Assembly: GCF_042477335.2 (NCBI RefSeq)
Contig: NC_091246.1
Span: 215,821,501 to 215,885,500 of the forward strand
Direction: 5' to 3'
From: Ovis canadensis
Taxonomy: Eukaryota; Chordata; Mammalia; Artiodactyla; Bovidae
DNA length: 64,000 nt
Part shown: one piece after another, positions 22,666 through 33,945 of the stretch
How positions within the stretch are numbered: position 1 is the first letter of the stretch
Layout of the letters: every line of letters starts with the position of its first letter
Position numbers and translations under genes: made by a program
Notes under the pieces: model-generated
Database searches by the model: none
Told to the model about the DNA's origin: nothing
Seen by the model: only the letters and a program-made list of their open reading frames with translations

Positions 22666-23034
22666 GTTGTTAGCAATCTGCGTTTTAAAAGCAAACTCCG
22701 TTTTCACTTTGGCATTCAAATGAAAACCAGTGGTAACACGTCAGACGCTTATTGTCAAGAGGACATGAGTGAATTTGTGTTTCATCTATGGGAATCATTC
22801 TTTTCAAATTTTATCAGATGCTGGGAGACTGAATATTCTTCAATTCAATGTCTGTGAAGCAAAGTCTCTGGCATCTTGAAGATTATGCCTCTAAGAAAAA
22901 GAAAAAGACTGTCTCAAACGAAAGTGTTTACAGACAGAAAAATATTAAAGAATATTAGTTTTTTTAAATGTCTGGATCCAAAAATATAAAGATCCAAAAA
23001 AAATTTTGACCTAGATATTTCTGTTGGAGTAGAA
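22666..23034. other. Unique sequence upstream of the CpG island
   Basis: No repeat recognised. It is probably PTH2R upstream flank and a candidate regulatory region by position only. Confidence 0.4.
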
Positions 23035-23900
23035 CCTCTCTCCGCCCCCGCGCCCCACAGGCACAGTATTAGTACAGTGGTTGAAGAGAAAGGCAATCGG
23101 AACTTCAGAGGTGTAGGTACTGTTCAGCTTAGAGTCGTGGATGGGGAATGCACCTGGCCTCCGAAACCTTTAACCACGCTGTTCGGGTCTCAGCGGCTGG
23201 TGGTCAACCCGCGTCTGCACAGGAGGGAAAGTTCGGGCACTTCTCAGCGACCCAGGGTGCCCATAGAGACAGGGCATTGGAACGTGGGACAGAGTGGAGG
23301 GAGGCAGGGACAGTGCGAGTTGCGGGTGGCAGCAGCGGCGCTCCGCAGCCGTCGCCCTCGGGTTCCCTTGAGCTGCGGGACAGAGTGACTCGGAAGAGAA
23401 GCGCAAGCGCCTTCCCGCCGCTCCAGCGTCCGCGCGGGGGACGCGCGCGCATCCACCCGGCGCGGGGCCAGCGAGCTAAGGCCGGGACTCGAGCAGCTCA
23501 GCCTGGAAGTACCGACCAAGGCGCGAGCCTCCGAGAGGCAAGACCCAACCCCAAACGCACGCGGTGCGGACAGCCTGGTCCAGGGCTTCCCGGCCGGTAG
23601 CCTCGAACCCGACTCCCAGTTGCGCCGCGTTCCCAGTCTCAAGTTTGCCTCGCGCCGGCCAAGTTGCGAGTGTGGAGCTTATCCCGGGCTCCGGGAAGAA
23701 TGTTCCAGTTCCTGGCTCGGGCTGGTCTGGGTATGGCCGGGCCAGGGGCCTCGCTGCATTTCTGGGGGTGGCTGTTGCTCGGCTGCTGCATTCTCGCCGG
23801 AGCCCAGGTAAGAGCCAGTGCCCCGAGGTACCTGCTTCCCGGAGCCACCCGCCGGAACCCGGCGTTAGGGCCGCCGGGACTTGGCTGAGACCAAGGTGCG
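23035..23900 (+). promoter_or_regulatory. CpG island / PTH2R promoter and 5' UTR region
   Basis: CG dinucleotides and G+C rise sharply here compared with the AT-rich flanks, from a GC-box-like CCGCCCCCGCGCCCC run near 23043 to just past the first splice donor. The first coding exon lies at its downstream end, as expected for a CpG-island promoter. No convincing TATA box was found. The transcription start and any non-coding 5' exon cannot be placed from sequence. Open frames on both strands within the island (for example 23244-23642 minus) are the usual result of few stop codons in GC-rich DNA and carry no recognisable domain. Confidence 0.75.
23733..23807 (+). CDS. PTH2R: PTH2R coding exon 1: signal peptide
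   Basis: This exon encodes residues 1-25, starting MAGPGASLHFWGW and ending in LAGAQ. It is a hydrophobic leucine/cysteine-rich signal peptide for ER targeting, with a plausible cleavage site after the A-G-A near residue 24. The ATG at 23733 was chosen because it matches the N-terminus recalled for human PTH2R (MAGLG...) and has G at -3 and +4. A second ATG lies in frame at 23700, 11 codons upstream, with A at -3; using it would prepend MFQFLARAGLG. The donor GTAAGA follows codon 25 (phase 0). The exon lies in the CpG island and is separated from exon 2 by about 6 kb. Confidence 0.88.
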
Positions 23901-24781
23901 CAAATCCTTACACATCCACGCACTAACGCACACAGAGGCAGACAGACAGACACGCACACACAGAGGTGCACCCGGCAAGGTTTGACAGGCATATAGTGAC
24001 AGGCTGCAGAGATATACTTTAGGCGAATGATGTCCTGGGGTGGTATTCCGGCCAGCATCTTGGCATCTGCTAAGTCAGAGGATATTTAGGAACCACGGCT
24101 TTCTGGATCAGTAGAGTGAGATTGAGAGGTGAGGAACTTTTCTTACTGTTAGACTTCTTGCTTCCCCGTTTAATTAAATTGTTTTTTGTCTGCTGGCAAT
24201 TTACCGTCCGTTTTGAGAACTTAAATTTCTAGGATTGTTTGTGACTACTGCCTGAAAGGATAACTGGATCTCGCTAATACAGAATCATGCATCATTAAAG
24301 AGAGGAAACTAGGTAGAAAAATATACGTAACTTGTTAAAGCTGAGTTCGTTTTTAGAATAAGTGGCAATTGTCATTTTCGGACTGCTAGTATCCTTCAGA
24401 GAGTTTCTGGGTTATCTTTCACAAAGGAGCCTCTCTAATGTACAAGTCATAATTCATCCTCACATTGTTTTGAATCAAATAAAATGTAGGATTTACACTC
24501 AGCTTTTCAGACGAGCTAGAAAGAGATGCTTGTAGTGTCGAGGGGAATGCAGTTTAAGAGCCCTGTGACTGAATGACTGAAACCAATGTTATTTCTCTCT
24601 TTTGTTCGGAAGGGGGCGCATTTTGACCGTCAAATAAAGCCCCAAATTAGTTAGTTTTTTTTTTTTCTTTCTCCGTGAGAAAATTAAGGTATTAATTTAT
24701 GCACGGATACTGTCTAAACTTAATACTATGTTCTTGGCTTTCAAACGGCCAGTTTAAATTTCAGTTATTCTAAACGTGCAG

Positions 24782-24785
<4 letters not shown>

Positions 24786-24812
<27 letters not shown>

Positions 24813-24813
24813 T
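24786..24813 (+). repeat. (TG)n microsatellite
   Basis: About 14 uninterrupted TG units in intron 1. Confidence 0.95.
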
Positions 24814-25271
24814 TTGCCCTGCTGATATGACCAGAATAGTTCATGTGAAATAAATCTGTTAAAAAAAAAAATCAAACGAGGTACGCTGTCATTGAGCAAT
24901 AAAATTGTCAACGAATGCTCAAAAGTAGGGTATGCTCAAACCTGAAAAATTTCACCCAGATAACAGAAAGAATGTGAAAGAATGTAAAAAACGAAGAATT
25001 TGGTGACAGTGATAGAACTCGGGTGGTCACTAATGTTTCTGTCTCATAAGGTATTTGGATAATGTGCTTGAAAATGCAGCTTGCTTATATAAGGGGCAAA
25101 TGACCTCTAACCATTTATTTTATTCAATGTCCCAGATTAATTTTTATAAGGAAATGGAGAGACATTGTTTAACACAACAAAGAAAAAAAATCACTATGCT
25201 ACCATGGGAAGGATATTTCCTTTTAGCTTTAGAAAACTCAGGACATTGAACACTTTTTCTATAATTTTAAG

Positions 25272-25482
25272 TCAAAGTTTCTCAACATTTTGGGCCATGT
25301 AAGTCTTTGTTATGGGAACTGACTTGTCCATTGTAGGATATTTAGTAGAATCTCTGTCCTCTTTACACTAGGTCCAGTTGCAACCCCCAACCCTTGCCTG
25401 GCTGTGACGACCAAAAATGTGTCCAGATACTGCCCATGGTCCTTTGGGAGGTAGAATTGCCTCTGGTTGAGACCCGTTGCTT
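25272..25482 (+). mobile_element. MER5-like hAT-Charlie element
   Basis: TTTCTCAACATTTTGGGCC...CATTGTAGGATATTTAG...CAAAAATGTGTCCAGATA...CTCTGGTTGAGACCCG matches a common non-autonomous Charlie-type pattern. Exact subfamily is not assigned. Confidence 0.65.
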
Positions 25483-27627
25483 AACAATGATTTCCATTTA
25501 TGTTTATAGATTGAGTTATATAAAATGACAGTTTGTGATAATATTTACATTTTTGGCACTTTAAACAAAATTTGAAGGTTACATTAAAGAGATTTGCATA
25601 GACACATTGACACCTTGTTTGGTGTTCAGTTTCTTCATTCCCAGCCAAGACATATATTTAAAAGTTTTAATATATTGATGGAACAACAGAGGGAACTCAT
25701 CTAAGCAGAATTAGCTTGTGGCTTGTGTATAATAAATGCTTATTACCTGGGGAACACTGGATCACATTACAAAATAGATAACATAGGCCATTTCTTTCAA
25801 TTGTTTTGAATAACTCTGTGGTCTTTAGTTGGTGAAGCTACCCCGCACCCCCTCCTTTCCCTCAGATCAGTTCAGAGGCTATGAATTCATGCATCCAGCA
25901 TCATTGCAGAGCCCAGCAATACGTTTCCCAGTCAGATTTTCACATGGTAATGAGGACAACTGTATTAATGTCTGTAGTTTTTCTTTACTGTTAGTGGATC
26001 CTCCTGGAAACAGACTGAGAATAGGGGTATACATGTTTATTGGAGGGTGATGTCTGAGAAAGATAACTGGGTGAGGAAGCAGGGTTGCATGAGGAGACCT
26101 CAGACTGGGATGCAAGCCTGACAAAGTCTTGGCCAACCCCATGGAGAAGTAGTAAGCAGTTTGGAATCCCCTGTGACAATTAGCATGGTGGCTTTGGGTG
26201 GTAGCTTCTCCATAAGGTACCACCTTTGGAGTGGTATCACTCCATTGACTAAGGTAATTTTTATTTCTTTCATTCCAAGAAAATCTTTTTTTGAGCCCCT
26301 AGGGAGCTCAAGTCTCTTATTATTTATTCCAGTTTTAATTTTAAAAATGTCATTCTGTTCTAAGGGGCAGAGGTGCCTGCTCTGGGTACGAATTACGCAG
26401 TGGAAAGCACATCTGGTCACAAAGCTAGGGAGAAGAGAGCTACTGGCAAAGCATATATCTAAAAGAGTTGGGTGTTTCTAGAACTCTCCTGTCTTAGTAA
26501 CTGACAAACAGAATTCAATAAACATATTCTTTTAATCCTTTAACTGAAACTTTTTGTCACTATATGAATGGAAGAGTGTTATATCTTTAAAGGTCAGAGT
26601 CTTGAGATTGGGCTATCCTATGTATTAATATTTTAGGCTGTAGGCAGCATTCTTTCACAAAAGGTGCAGAGCCAGCTTGACTAAGCATAGGCAACAGAAC
26701 ACAAAGGTTAAAGAAAAAGAGATCCACTATGGAGTCAGATGTGTTCTTCCCTATTACAAATGATCGTTTGCACAGGAAACATTGCTAAAATGTATTTTTC
26801 TAAATGTACTGCTTTGTTTTGGATGTAGGTGTTGCTTTTGGAGTAACAGACGCTGAATATGAAAACTGCTCTTTTGGTTTAAATACACTGTGAATAATAG
26901 TGTCCCTTTATGGTAAAGAACATGTGTTTCTGTAACATAGGTAGAAGAGAAAACAATGTAAAAGATGAACATTTTCTTACTTTCACTTGATGGAATAAAT
27001 AAAGATCAATTTAACAGATCATCAGCACATGCTAATCAAACTTACCTCCTGGTTAAACCGGCCACATTTTTTTTTTTAGAACAAAATTATCTTTAGAAGC
27101 TGTAGTTTACATGAGGATTATGTTCCTGAAAAGATTATCCCAGTAAAAATGCTACATCTGTACAAAAGGAAACAAAAACAAATGTGTTCAGGTAAGAACA
27201 GTGCACAGTGTGATTTGAAATGTTCATGTTTAATAATTGAGGTCAGATTTCTCTCAATCAAATTTATAGTTCTGAAACTTGGTCATAGGTTACCCAGTGT
27301 TTTCTGGAATTAAAGTAAAAGAAAGTAACTATTGAATTGGAAAAACAGCCAGGAAAAACAAAACAAAAAACCAAAACAATTTGAATGGTGCCTGACTGTT
27401 TCTAGAGAATATTGGAAGAAGTCAGATTTTCCTCCCTGCCCACTCAGGTGACTCATCTCTTTCCATTTTGTTCTCTGTTTTTGATAAGTGAGATTTTATG
27501 GCAAACTTTTAGTGTAGCTGCCTTTAACTCACAATCTGCATTGTGTTAGTCTATTAGCTAAATTATGGTGTGTATTTCAATCCAAAAAGTTAGTTTTGAT
27601 TATTTTCTCCTTTCACGTTAAAATAAA

Positions 27628-27834
27628 TGTGGGTTGTATACTTGCTAAGTTGTATCCGACTCTTTGCAACCCCCTGGACTTTGCTCATCAGACTCCTCTG
27701 TCCATGGGATTTCCCAGGCAAGAATACTGGAGTGGGTTGCCTTTTCCTTCTCCAGGGGATCTTTGAGACCCAGGGATCAAACTTGTGTCTCTTGCGTTGG
27801 CAGGCAGATTCTTTACCTCGCCATGGGGAAGCCC
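27628..27834 (-). mobile_element. Bov-tA SINE
   Basis: Antisense copy ending GGGGAAGCCC. Confidence 0.87.
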
Positions 27835-27869
27835 ATGAATACTATGCAGAAATATTTAAGACTATATAC

Positions 27870-29225
27870 CTAATTACTAATCTACTCTATTACCTGATTT
27901 CAAGCGTTATTACAAAACTACAGTAATCAAAACTGCAGAATTCTGGCATAGAAACAGGCGCATAGACCAATAGAGCAGAATCAAGAGCCCAGAAATAACT
28001 TTTTGACAAGAGAGCCATGAATACCTACTGGGGAAAGACAGTCTCTTCAATAAATGGTGTTAGGAAAATGGGATTCATATAAAATGAATAAAATTAGACC
28101 CCCATTTTATACTACTCACAAAAATTAACTCCAAATGGATTAATGACTTAAATTTAAGACTCTAAGCTTACTAGAAGAAAACAGGGGTAAAGTTTCTTGA
28201 CATTGATCTTGGCAGTTATTTTTTGGATATAACATCAAAATGCAAGCAACAAAACAGAAAATAAACAACTGGGATGACCTCAATCTAAAAAGCTTCTGCA
28301 CAGCAAAAGAAATAATAGGTACATGAAAAGATTCTCAACATCACTAATAATGAGGGCAGTATACCTCAAAAGCACAATGAGGTATCCACCTCACACTTGT
28401 TAGAATGGCTATCATCAAAAAGACAAAAGACAAGATTTGGAGAGGATGAGGAGAAAAGGGAATGCTTGTGCACTATTGGTGGGAATGTAAATTTGTAAAA
28501 CCACTCTGGAAAAAATAAGTTCCTCAAAAAATGAAAATAGAACTACTGTGTGATCGGGCAGTCTCACTTCCAGATAATACCCAAAGGGAATGAAATCACT
28601 ATCTCAAAGGTTAGGTGTCTGTACCCTCTTGTTTATTGCAGCATTGTTTACAATTGCCAAGACATGGGAAAAATCTAAGAGTCCATGAAGGGATGAATGA
28701 ATGAGGAAAATGCGATGCACACACACAGAGGAATATGATCCATCCATAAAGAAGAGGGAAGTCTTGCCTTTTGTGCAACATGGATTGACTTTAAAGCCAT
28801 TATTCTTAGTGAAATAAGTAAGAGACAAATACTGTATGTTCTCATTTGTATGGAGCCTGAAAAGGCTGAACTCAGAGAGAGTAGAATAGTGGCAGCCAGG
28901 GCTTGGGGAGTGGAGGAAATGAGGGGACGTTGGTCAAAGGGTTCAAACTTCTAGCTATAAGGTGACTGAGTTCTGGGGATCTAGTGTATAATATGGTGAC
29001 TATAATTAACAGTACTTTATTATATACTCAAAAGATTGTTGAGAGAGTAGATCTTAAATGTTATCATCACACACACGTTAAAGGTAATTATAGGGGGGAG
29101 GTGTTAGCTAATCTTATTGTGGTAGTCATTTCACAATATATAAATGTATCAAATCACTACATAGTACACTGTAAACTTAATTTATGTTATCTGTAAGTAA
29201 TATCTCAATAAAACTGGAGGGAAAA
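27870..29225 (+). mobile_element. Old L1 ORF2/3' UTR fragment, sense
   Basis: A 5'-truncated, stop-ridden L1. It runs from the ORF2 C-terminal region through the 3' UTR to an AATAAA-containing end near 29213, with an internal deletion around 28310-28330. Confidence 0.7.
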
Positions 29226-29257
29226 AGGCAAAAATTAACTAGAAACCATTTGTAGTA

Positions 29258-29375
29258 ACTCTCTTATTTCATAGATGAGTAAACCAAAACCCCAAAACAT
29301 GGAATGATTGTCCAGTTTCACTGGTAATTTTTCAGTAGAGCTAAACAGAATCTTTTAGTCCATTTCTCCTTTTTA
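29258..29375 (+). mobile_element. MIR-like fragment
   Basis: TTATTTCATAGATGAGTAAACC followed by a diverged central MIR region, about 400 bp upstream of exon 2. Confidence 0.45.
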
Positions 29376-29773
29376 TGTGCCATAATTGACATATTATAAG
29401 AGGACTAATAACATTCTGGGTCTTTGTAACATTCCAGGAAATTTTCAATATGTTTATTATTTTTTCTGATTATATTATATCGGGTTACCTAATTAAAATT
29501 TCCATAGCTTTTTAATTTTTAAAAAATGGTTTTTTTTCTTTAGGCTAAGCAGGTAAAATATGATTATTCTAAAATGTTATACATTGATGGATTTTGAATT
29601 TTGATTCAGATAAAGAACTACTTCTTTAGAACTAGTTCTATAAAGAACTATATCAAGGTAGCTTGATATCGAAGTAATTTTTAATTAGAAGGTGAAATAA
29701 TGAAAGATTGTGTAATGGCTTAAAAAAAATAGTGGCATGTTTTTCTCTGTTTGTATTTTGTTCATATCTACAG

Positions 29774-29876
29774 CTGGATTCTGATGGCACCATCACTATA
29801 GAGGAGCAGATTGTCCTTGTGCTGAGAGCTAAAGTACAGTGTGAACTCAACATCACAGCCCAGCTCCAGGAAGGAG
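29774..29876 (+). CDS. PTH2R: PTH2R coding exon 2: N-terminal ectodomain helix
   Basis: This exon encodes residues 26-59 and the first base of codon 60. It begins [17 protein letters not shown], the amphipathic N-terminal alpha-helix of the class B ectodomain that forms one wall of the peptide-hormone groove. It contains the first conserved ectodomain cysteine (C48) and an N-glycosylation sequon N51-I-T. The acceptor is TCTACAG ending at 29773 and the donor GTAAAG starts at 29877 (phase 1). The 103-nt length and the phase match the flanking exons. The sequence closely resembles mammalian PTH2R and not PTH1R, which has a larger E2-encoded loop region. Confidence 0.94.
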
Positions 29877-30739
29877 GTAAAGATGCTGAAGAAACTGTGT
29901 CCCCCATGTGTCCCACCCAAATCCTCACAAAGACTGCAAATCTCCTCCTTATTGAGTATTAGGGAGCTTCTCATCAGTCATTCCATGTTTGTGTGTGGAG
30001 AGGTGTGTGGCAGAATAACACTATTTTCATCTCTTTCACCATCATCTCTTCCCTCCCTGTGGGTGAGTGACTTGCCTGGTTTGTGAGTTTGGGAATAGAC
30101 CAGGTATGTATATGCCAGCCTCTTCCTCAGACCTGTCTTTGGGATCTGTCTGTTTGCAGAGAGCATGCGTATTGTTTTGCCCTTGACTGTGCAGTCAGCT
30201 TCAAGGAGCTTCAAGGTGTTCATCTGCAGTTTTAGTAGGTAAAATTCAAAGGAGTCAATAGGCAAGCTGACTGATGCATGCATAGACTATGTTCTCCAAA
30301 AACTTTCTTCTCAATAAAGTGATCATTTTATCTTCATCTGCTGACTCCTTATGTAATTTTTCAATTAGTTCCAAGTGGTAAACTGTAAAAACAAAGCTAC
30401 AAAACTGCTGACGAGTTTGTGGTGATGTTGGTGGTCTCAGGCGTCTCTACTGTTGCAGCTGGGGACCTGTGGCTTGTGTTCCTTGGGGTCTGGTGGTCAC
30501 TCACAGCTGTCATTAGGGCCATTGGATAAAGTCATGTATTGAATTGAGTAGTATGAAAATTACAATGTTGTAAATAGGGAAATGCCTTGTCTTGATAGTT
30601 GATTGTATTCAGAGACATTTTTTTAAAAACAGAGAGGTGTTGTTTACCGAGTTCCCTAAATCTGCAGGCACTAGACGATGTCCTTAAAGCTGAGCTTTAA
30701 AAAGACGTGTGATTGATTTCGCAGTTGGTTATGATCAGA

Positions 30740-32890
30740 GAACGTGGTCTGCATGATATTAATTTTCAAAAATGTGCTGAGACTTACTGGCTTCTGTTGC
30801 GGTCAATTTTGATAAATGTTTCATGTGGTCTTCAAAAGAATGTGTACTGTTCAGTTTCTGAGCATAGTGTTTTATAGTATCCACTAGGTTAAGCTTATTG
30901 GTTGTATGGCTCATGTATTCTGTATCTATGATTTCTCATCTATTTGACTTACTCTTTTCTGATATATATATCTTAAAATAGCCTACAATGATGATGAAAT
31001 TTTTGCTTCATATATTTGGAAAATATGTTATTGGGTATATACAAATTGAGAAATGTTATATTTCCTGGAAGTCAAACCTTCTATTGATATGAAGCATCTT
31101 TCTTTGTTTCTAGTTTACTTTTGCTTTATTTGTTTTATTTTTATTTTTTTACTTTTGCTTTAAATACTAAATACTAAAATTATTATATTAAAATAACAAT
31201 ATTTAAAAAATAACTTAGTTCTTTCTCTCTTGTTTGATATTTGCCTTGCACACCTTTTCCTATCGTTAAAAATCTTTAATTATGGTACAATGTGCATAAT
31301 ATTAAATTAATCATCTTAAATATTTTAAGCATACAGCTCAGTAATGTTAAGTATATTCACATTGTTATGATAAACCAATAGCCGGAAAATTTTCATTTTG
31401 CGAAACTGACACTCTAACTCTGTTAAGCAATTCCTTATCTTTTCCTATTTATTTATTAAACTTCTCTGTGTACTTATACTTTGGGAGTTTCATTTATAAA
31501 CAAGACACGGGTGGGATTTTTCTTATCCATTTTGATAGACTTTGTCTATAATTAAAGAATTTAGCCAATTGCATTAATTATGATTATGAATACACTCTAT
31601 TTGAATTTACCGTCTGTCTGGGCTTTTCATTTTACCAGCTCTTCCTATAATTCCTTCTATTCTCTACTTCCACCTTCTGTTGGCTTCTTTTGAATTGATC
31701 GAGACTTTTTTCCTTATTTCATCCTCCCTTCCCCTACTAGTTTGGAAGGTATATGTTATATTTAATTCTTTAGTGATTAGCCTAGAATTTTTCATGTTAT
31801 ATTAAAGAAAGTTTAAAGTTATCAATAACTTCCCTCTATCAAATAGTGTAAGCCTTTTGAAATACCTTAACTGCTTCCAAATTATATGCTGTTATCATAC
31901 AGTTTTATATTAAGTGTAAGTTTGTATAATTTTTCTTCTTCCTAAAATACATCTTTTTAAGAGATTTTCTTACACTGGAATTTACTTATAATGATACTAT
32001 AAGTAGTATCACTGCTTCTGGGTTTCCCTAGTGGTTCAGTGGTAAAGAATCCATGGGCAGATGCAAGGGTCAATCCCTGGGTCAGGAAGATCCCCTGGAG
32101 GAGGGCATGGCAACCCACTCCAGTATTCTTGCTGGGAAAATCCTGTGGACAGAGGAGCCTGGCAGACTACAGTTCCTAGGACTGCAAAGAGTTGGACACA
32201 ACTGAAGCAAGGGAGCACTCATGAACACATAATGAACTCTGTATTTTTGTTTGTTTGACAAGGTATTAATTTCAATCTCAATCTTCAGAGATATTTTTTC
32301 TGGGCTAATGATCTTTGGATGAGAATTATTTACTTTTAGCTCCTAAAGATTTTATTTTTCCACTGTGGCTTCCATTGTTATTGTTGGCAAATTTTGTTGG
32401 TCATTAATTTTTCTCATTAGCTCCTTTTCAGATTTTCTCTTTGATTTTGAGGTTCTGCAATTTCACAGTGTGTCTAGGTATGGGTTCACTTGATTTCTGG
32501 AGTCTAAGGATCTGTGTCTTTCTTCAGTGGTGGGAATGTTTTGTTATTTTGTCTTTGAAAATTTGCTCTTCCTCATTTTCCTGTTTTCTCCATTATCCTT
32601 TGTATCTTGCATGTTTTCCTTTTCTTTGTTTTTCTACTGCTGTTTTGGTAATTTCTTCAAATGTATTTTCCAGTTCATCAACTCTTTTTCGAGCTTTGTC
32701 TAAAGGCTCTTTAATCCATCCATTAAATTAATTTTTATTATTCTATTTTTCAGTTTTGAAGTCTATTTAATTTTGATTTTTTAATCTTAAATATAATTTT
32801 AATCTCTTTCTTTTTTTCTCACTAGAAATATTTTATATTCTGCATTTGATATTAAGATAACCACAGACTTTGCTTGTCAATACTGACTAC
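30740..32890 (-). mobile_element. Old L1/HAL1-type fragment, antisense
   Basis: AT-rich diverged LINE sequence in antisense, with blocks such as the text around 30825-31110 and 32440-32740 that match L1 ORF2-type antisense patterns. It is interrupted by a Bov-tA. Family and edges are uncertain. Confidence 0.5.
32021..32222 (+). mobile_element. Bov-tA SINE
   Basis: Sense copy opening GGGTTTCCCTAGTGG, inserted in old LINE sequence. Confidence 0.87.
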
Positions 32891-33445
32891 CACACATGGG
32901 GGCTTATTTCCTTGTGTGTCTAATGACTTATGATAAAGGATTTATGAGATCCTCATTTAATATCCATTCTTCTAGAGAAAATTTCTGTTTTCTGCAAGGT
33001 GCCTAGTAGAACTATTGATATAACTCCACTTTAAACTAAGACCATGTATTAGGCCACACCTAAGTGTGAGCTTGTGGTTAGAAATTTTCAGAGAAGAATC
33101 TTTTTCTTATTGTTACCTGTAATACCTCTAAATGCAGCCAGCAGTGAAACAGCCAGTCTCTTTCTAAAGGATTCTTTTGTGTTTTGTTCACCCACTAAGT
33201 GATTCATCTTTTGGGAATCCTGACCTTATACAGGAGTTTCCAGTATAGCTTCCTACTTCATCAGGTCTCAGACTAATTTTTTTTAAATCAGAATACCATC
33301 AAAATCCATTTTTAAGCCAACAAGTCAGTAGAGGCCTCTAGTGTAAGCCCCAGTGTGGTGATTGCTGATCCTGTGGAATATTTTCTGGCCTCATATTTTT
33401 AAATTTGTAGCCATAAACCATATTTAAAGAAAATTTAAGTGGAGG

Positions 33446-33535
33446 AAAATTGCTTTGTGTTGGTTTTTGCCATACAACAACACAAATCAGTCATATATAT
33501 ATGTACCCCCCTCCCTCTTGAGCCTCCCTCCCTAA
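33446..33535 (-). mobile_element. L1 3' end fragment, antisense
   Basis: Bovine-type L1 3' UTR terminal text (GGTTTTTGCCATACAACAAC and a CCCCCCTCCCTC run), truncated. Confidence 0.7.
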
Positions 33536-33792
33536 GCCATGTTTTAAGCAAGAAAATTTTTGTATTAATTCAGCCTTTGTAGATGTCTTGCACTAGGAAA
33601 GAGTTTTCTGAATGGCTAGGCTAATAATGTCAGGAAAGGGACTCACTAATGTTATCTTTAAAGAACACTGACCCTGATATCTCAGACATTTACGTCTACT
33701 AATGAGGGGCAACATTACCATGAAGGTATTTATAAAGATTGTTATCTATGAGAGTTAAATGAATTATCTTTTATGAAGTCTCATGAAATTTT

Positions 33793-33945
33793 TTTTTTTT
33801 TTAGTTTTTAGTTTTTTAAATTTTAAAATCTTTAATTCTTACATGCGTTCCCAAACATGAACCCCCCTCCCACCTCCCTCCCCATAACATCTCTCTGGGT
33901 CATCCCCATGCACCAGCCCCAAGCATGCTGTATCCTGCTTCAGAC
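33793..33945 (-). mobile_element. Very short L1 3' end with 20-bp TSD
   Basis: An antisense L1 3' UTR terminus with its A-tail read as a T-rich start, flanked by perfect duplications ATGAAGTCTCATGAAATTTT (33773-33792 and 33946-33965). It is a severely 5'-truncated insertion. Confidence 0.9.

Larger units (their letters stand above)
23808..29773 (+). other. PTH2R intron 1
   Basis: About 6 kb, GTAAGA...CTACAG. It contains a CA-rich tract at 23910-23975, a (TG)n microsatellite (24786-24813), a MER5-like DNA transposon (25272-25482), one Bov-tA (about 27628-27834), a degraded sense L1 (about 27870-29225) and a MIR-like piece (29258-29375). The stretches 23980-24780 and 25490-27620 show no repeat, exon or RNA gene I can recognise. 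Confidence 0.8.

Noticed and set aside
23244..23642. 132-codon minus-strand frame in the CpG island
   Set aside because: GC-rich DNA has few stops, several overlapping frames are open on both strands, and none shows a domain or splice structure.
23564..23926. 120-codon plus-strand frame overlapping PTH2R exon 1
   Set aside because: It is in a different frame from the recognisable PTH2R signal peptide and runs through the splice donor into the intron.
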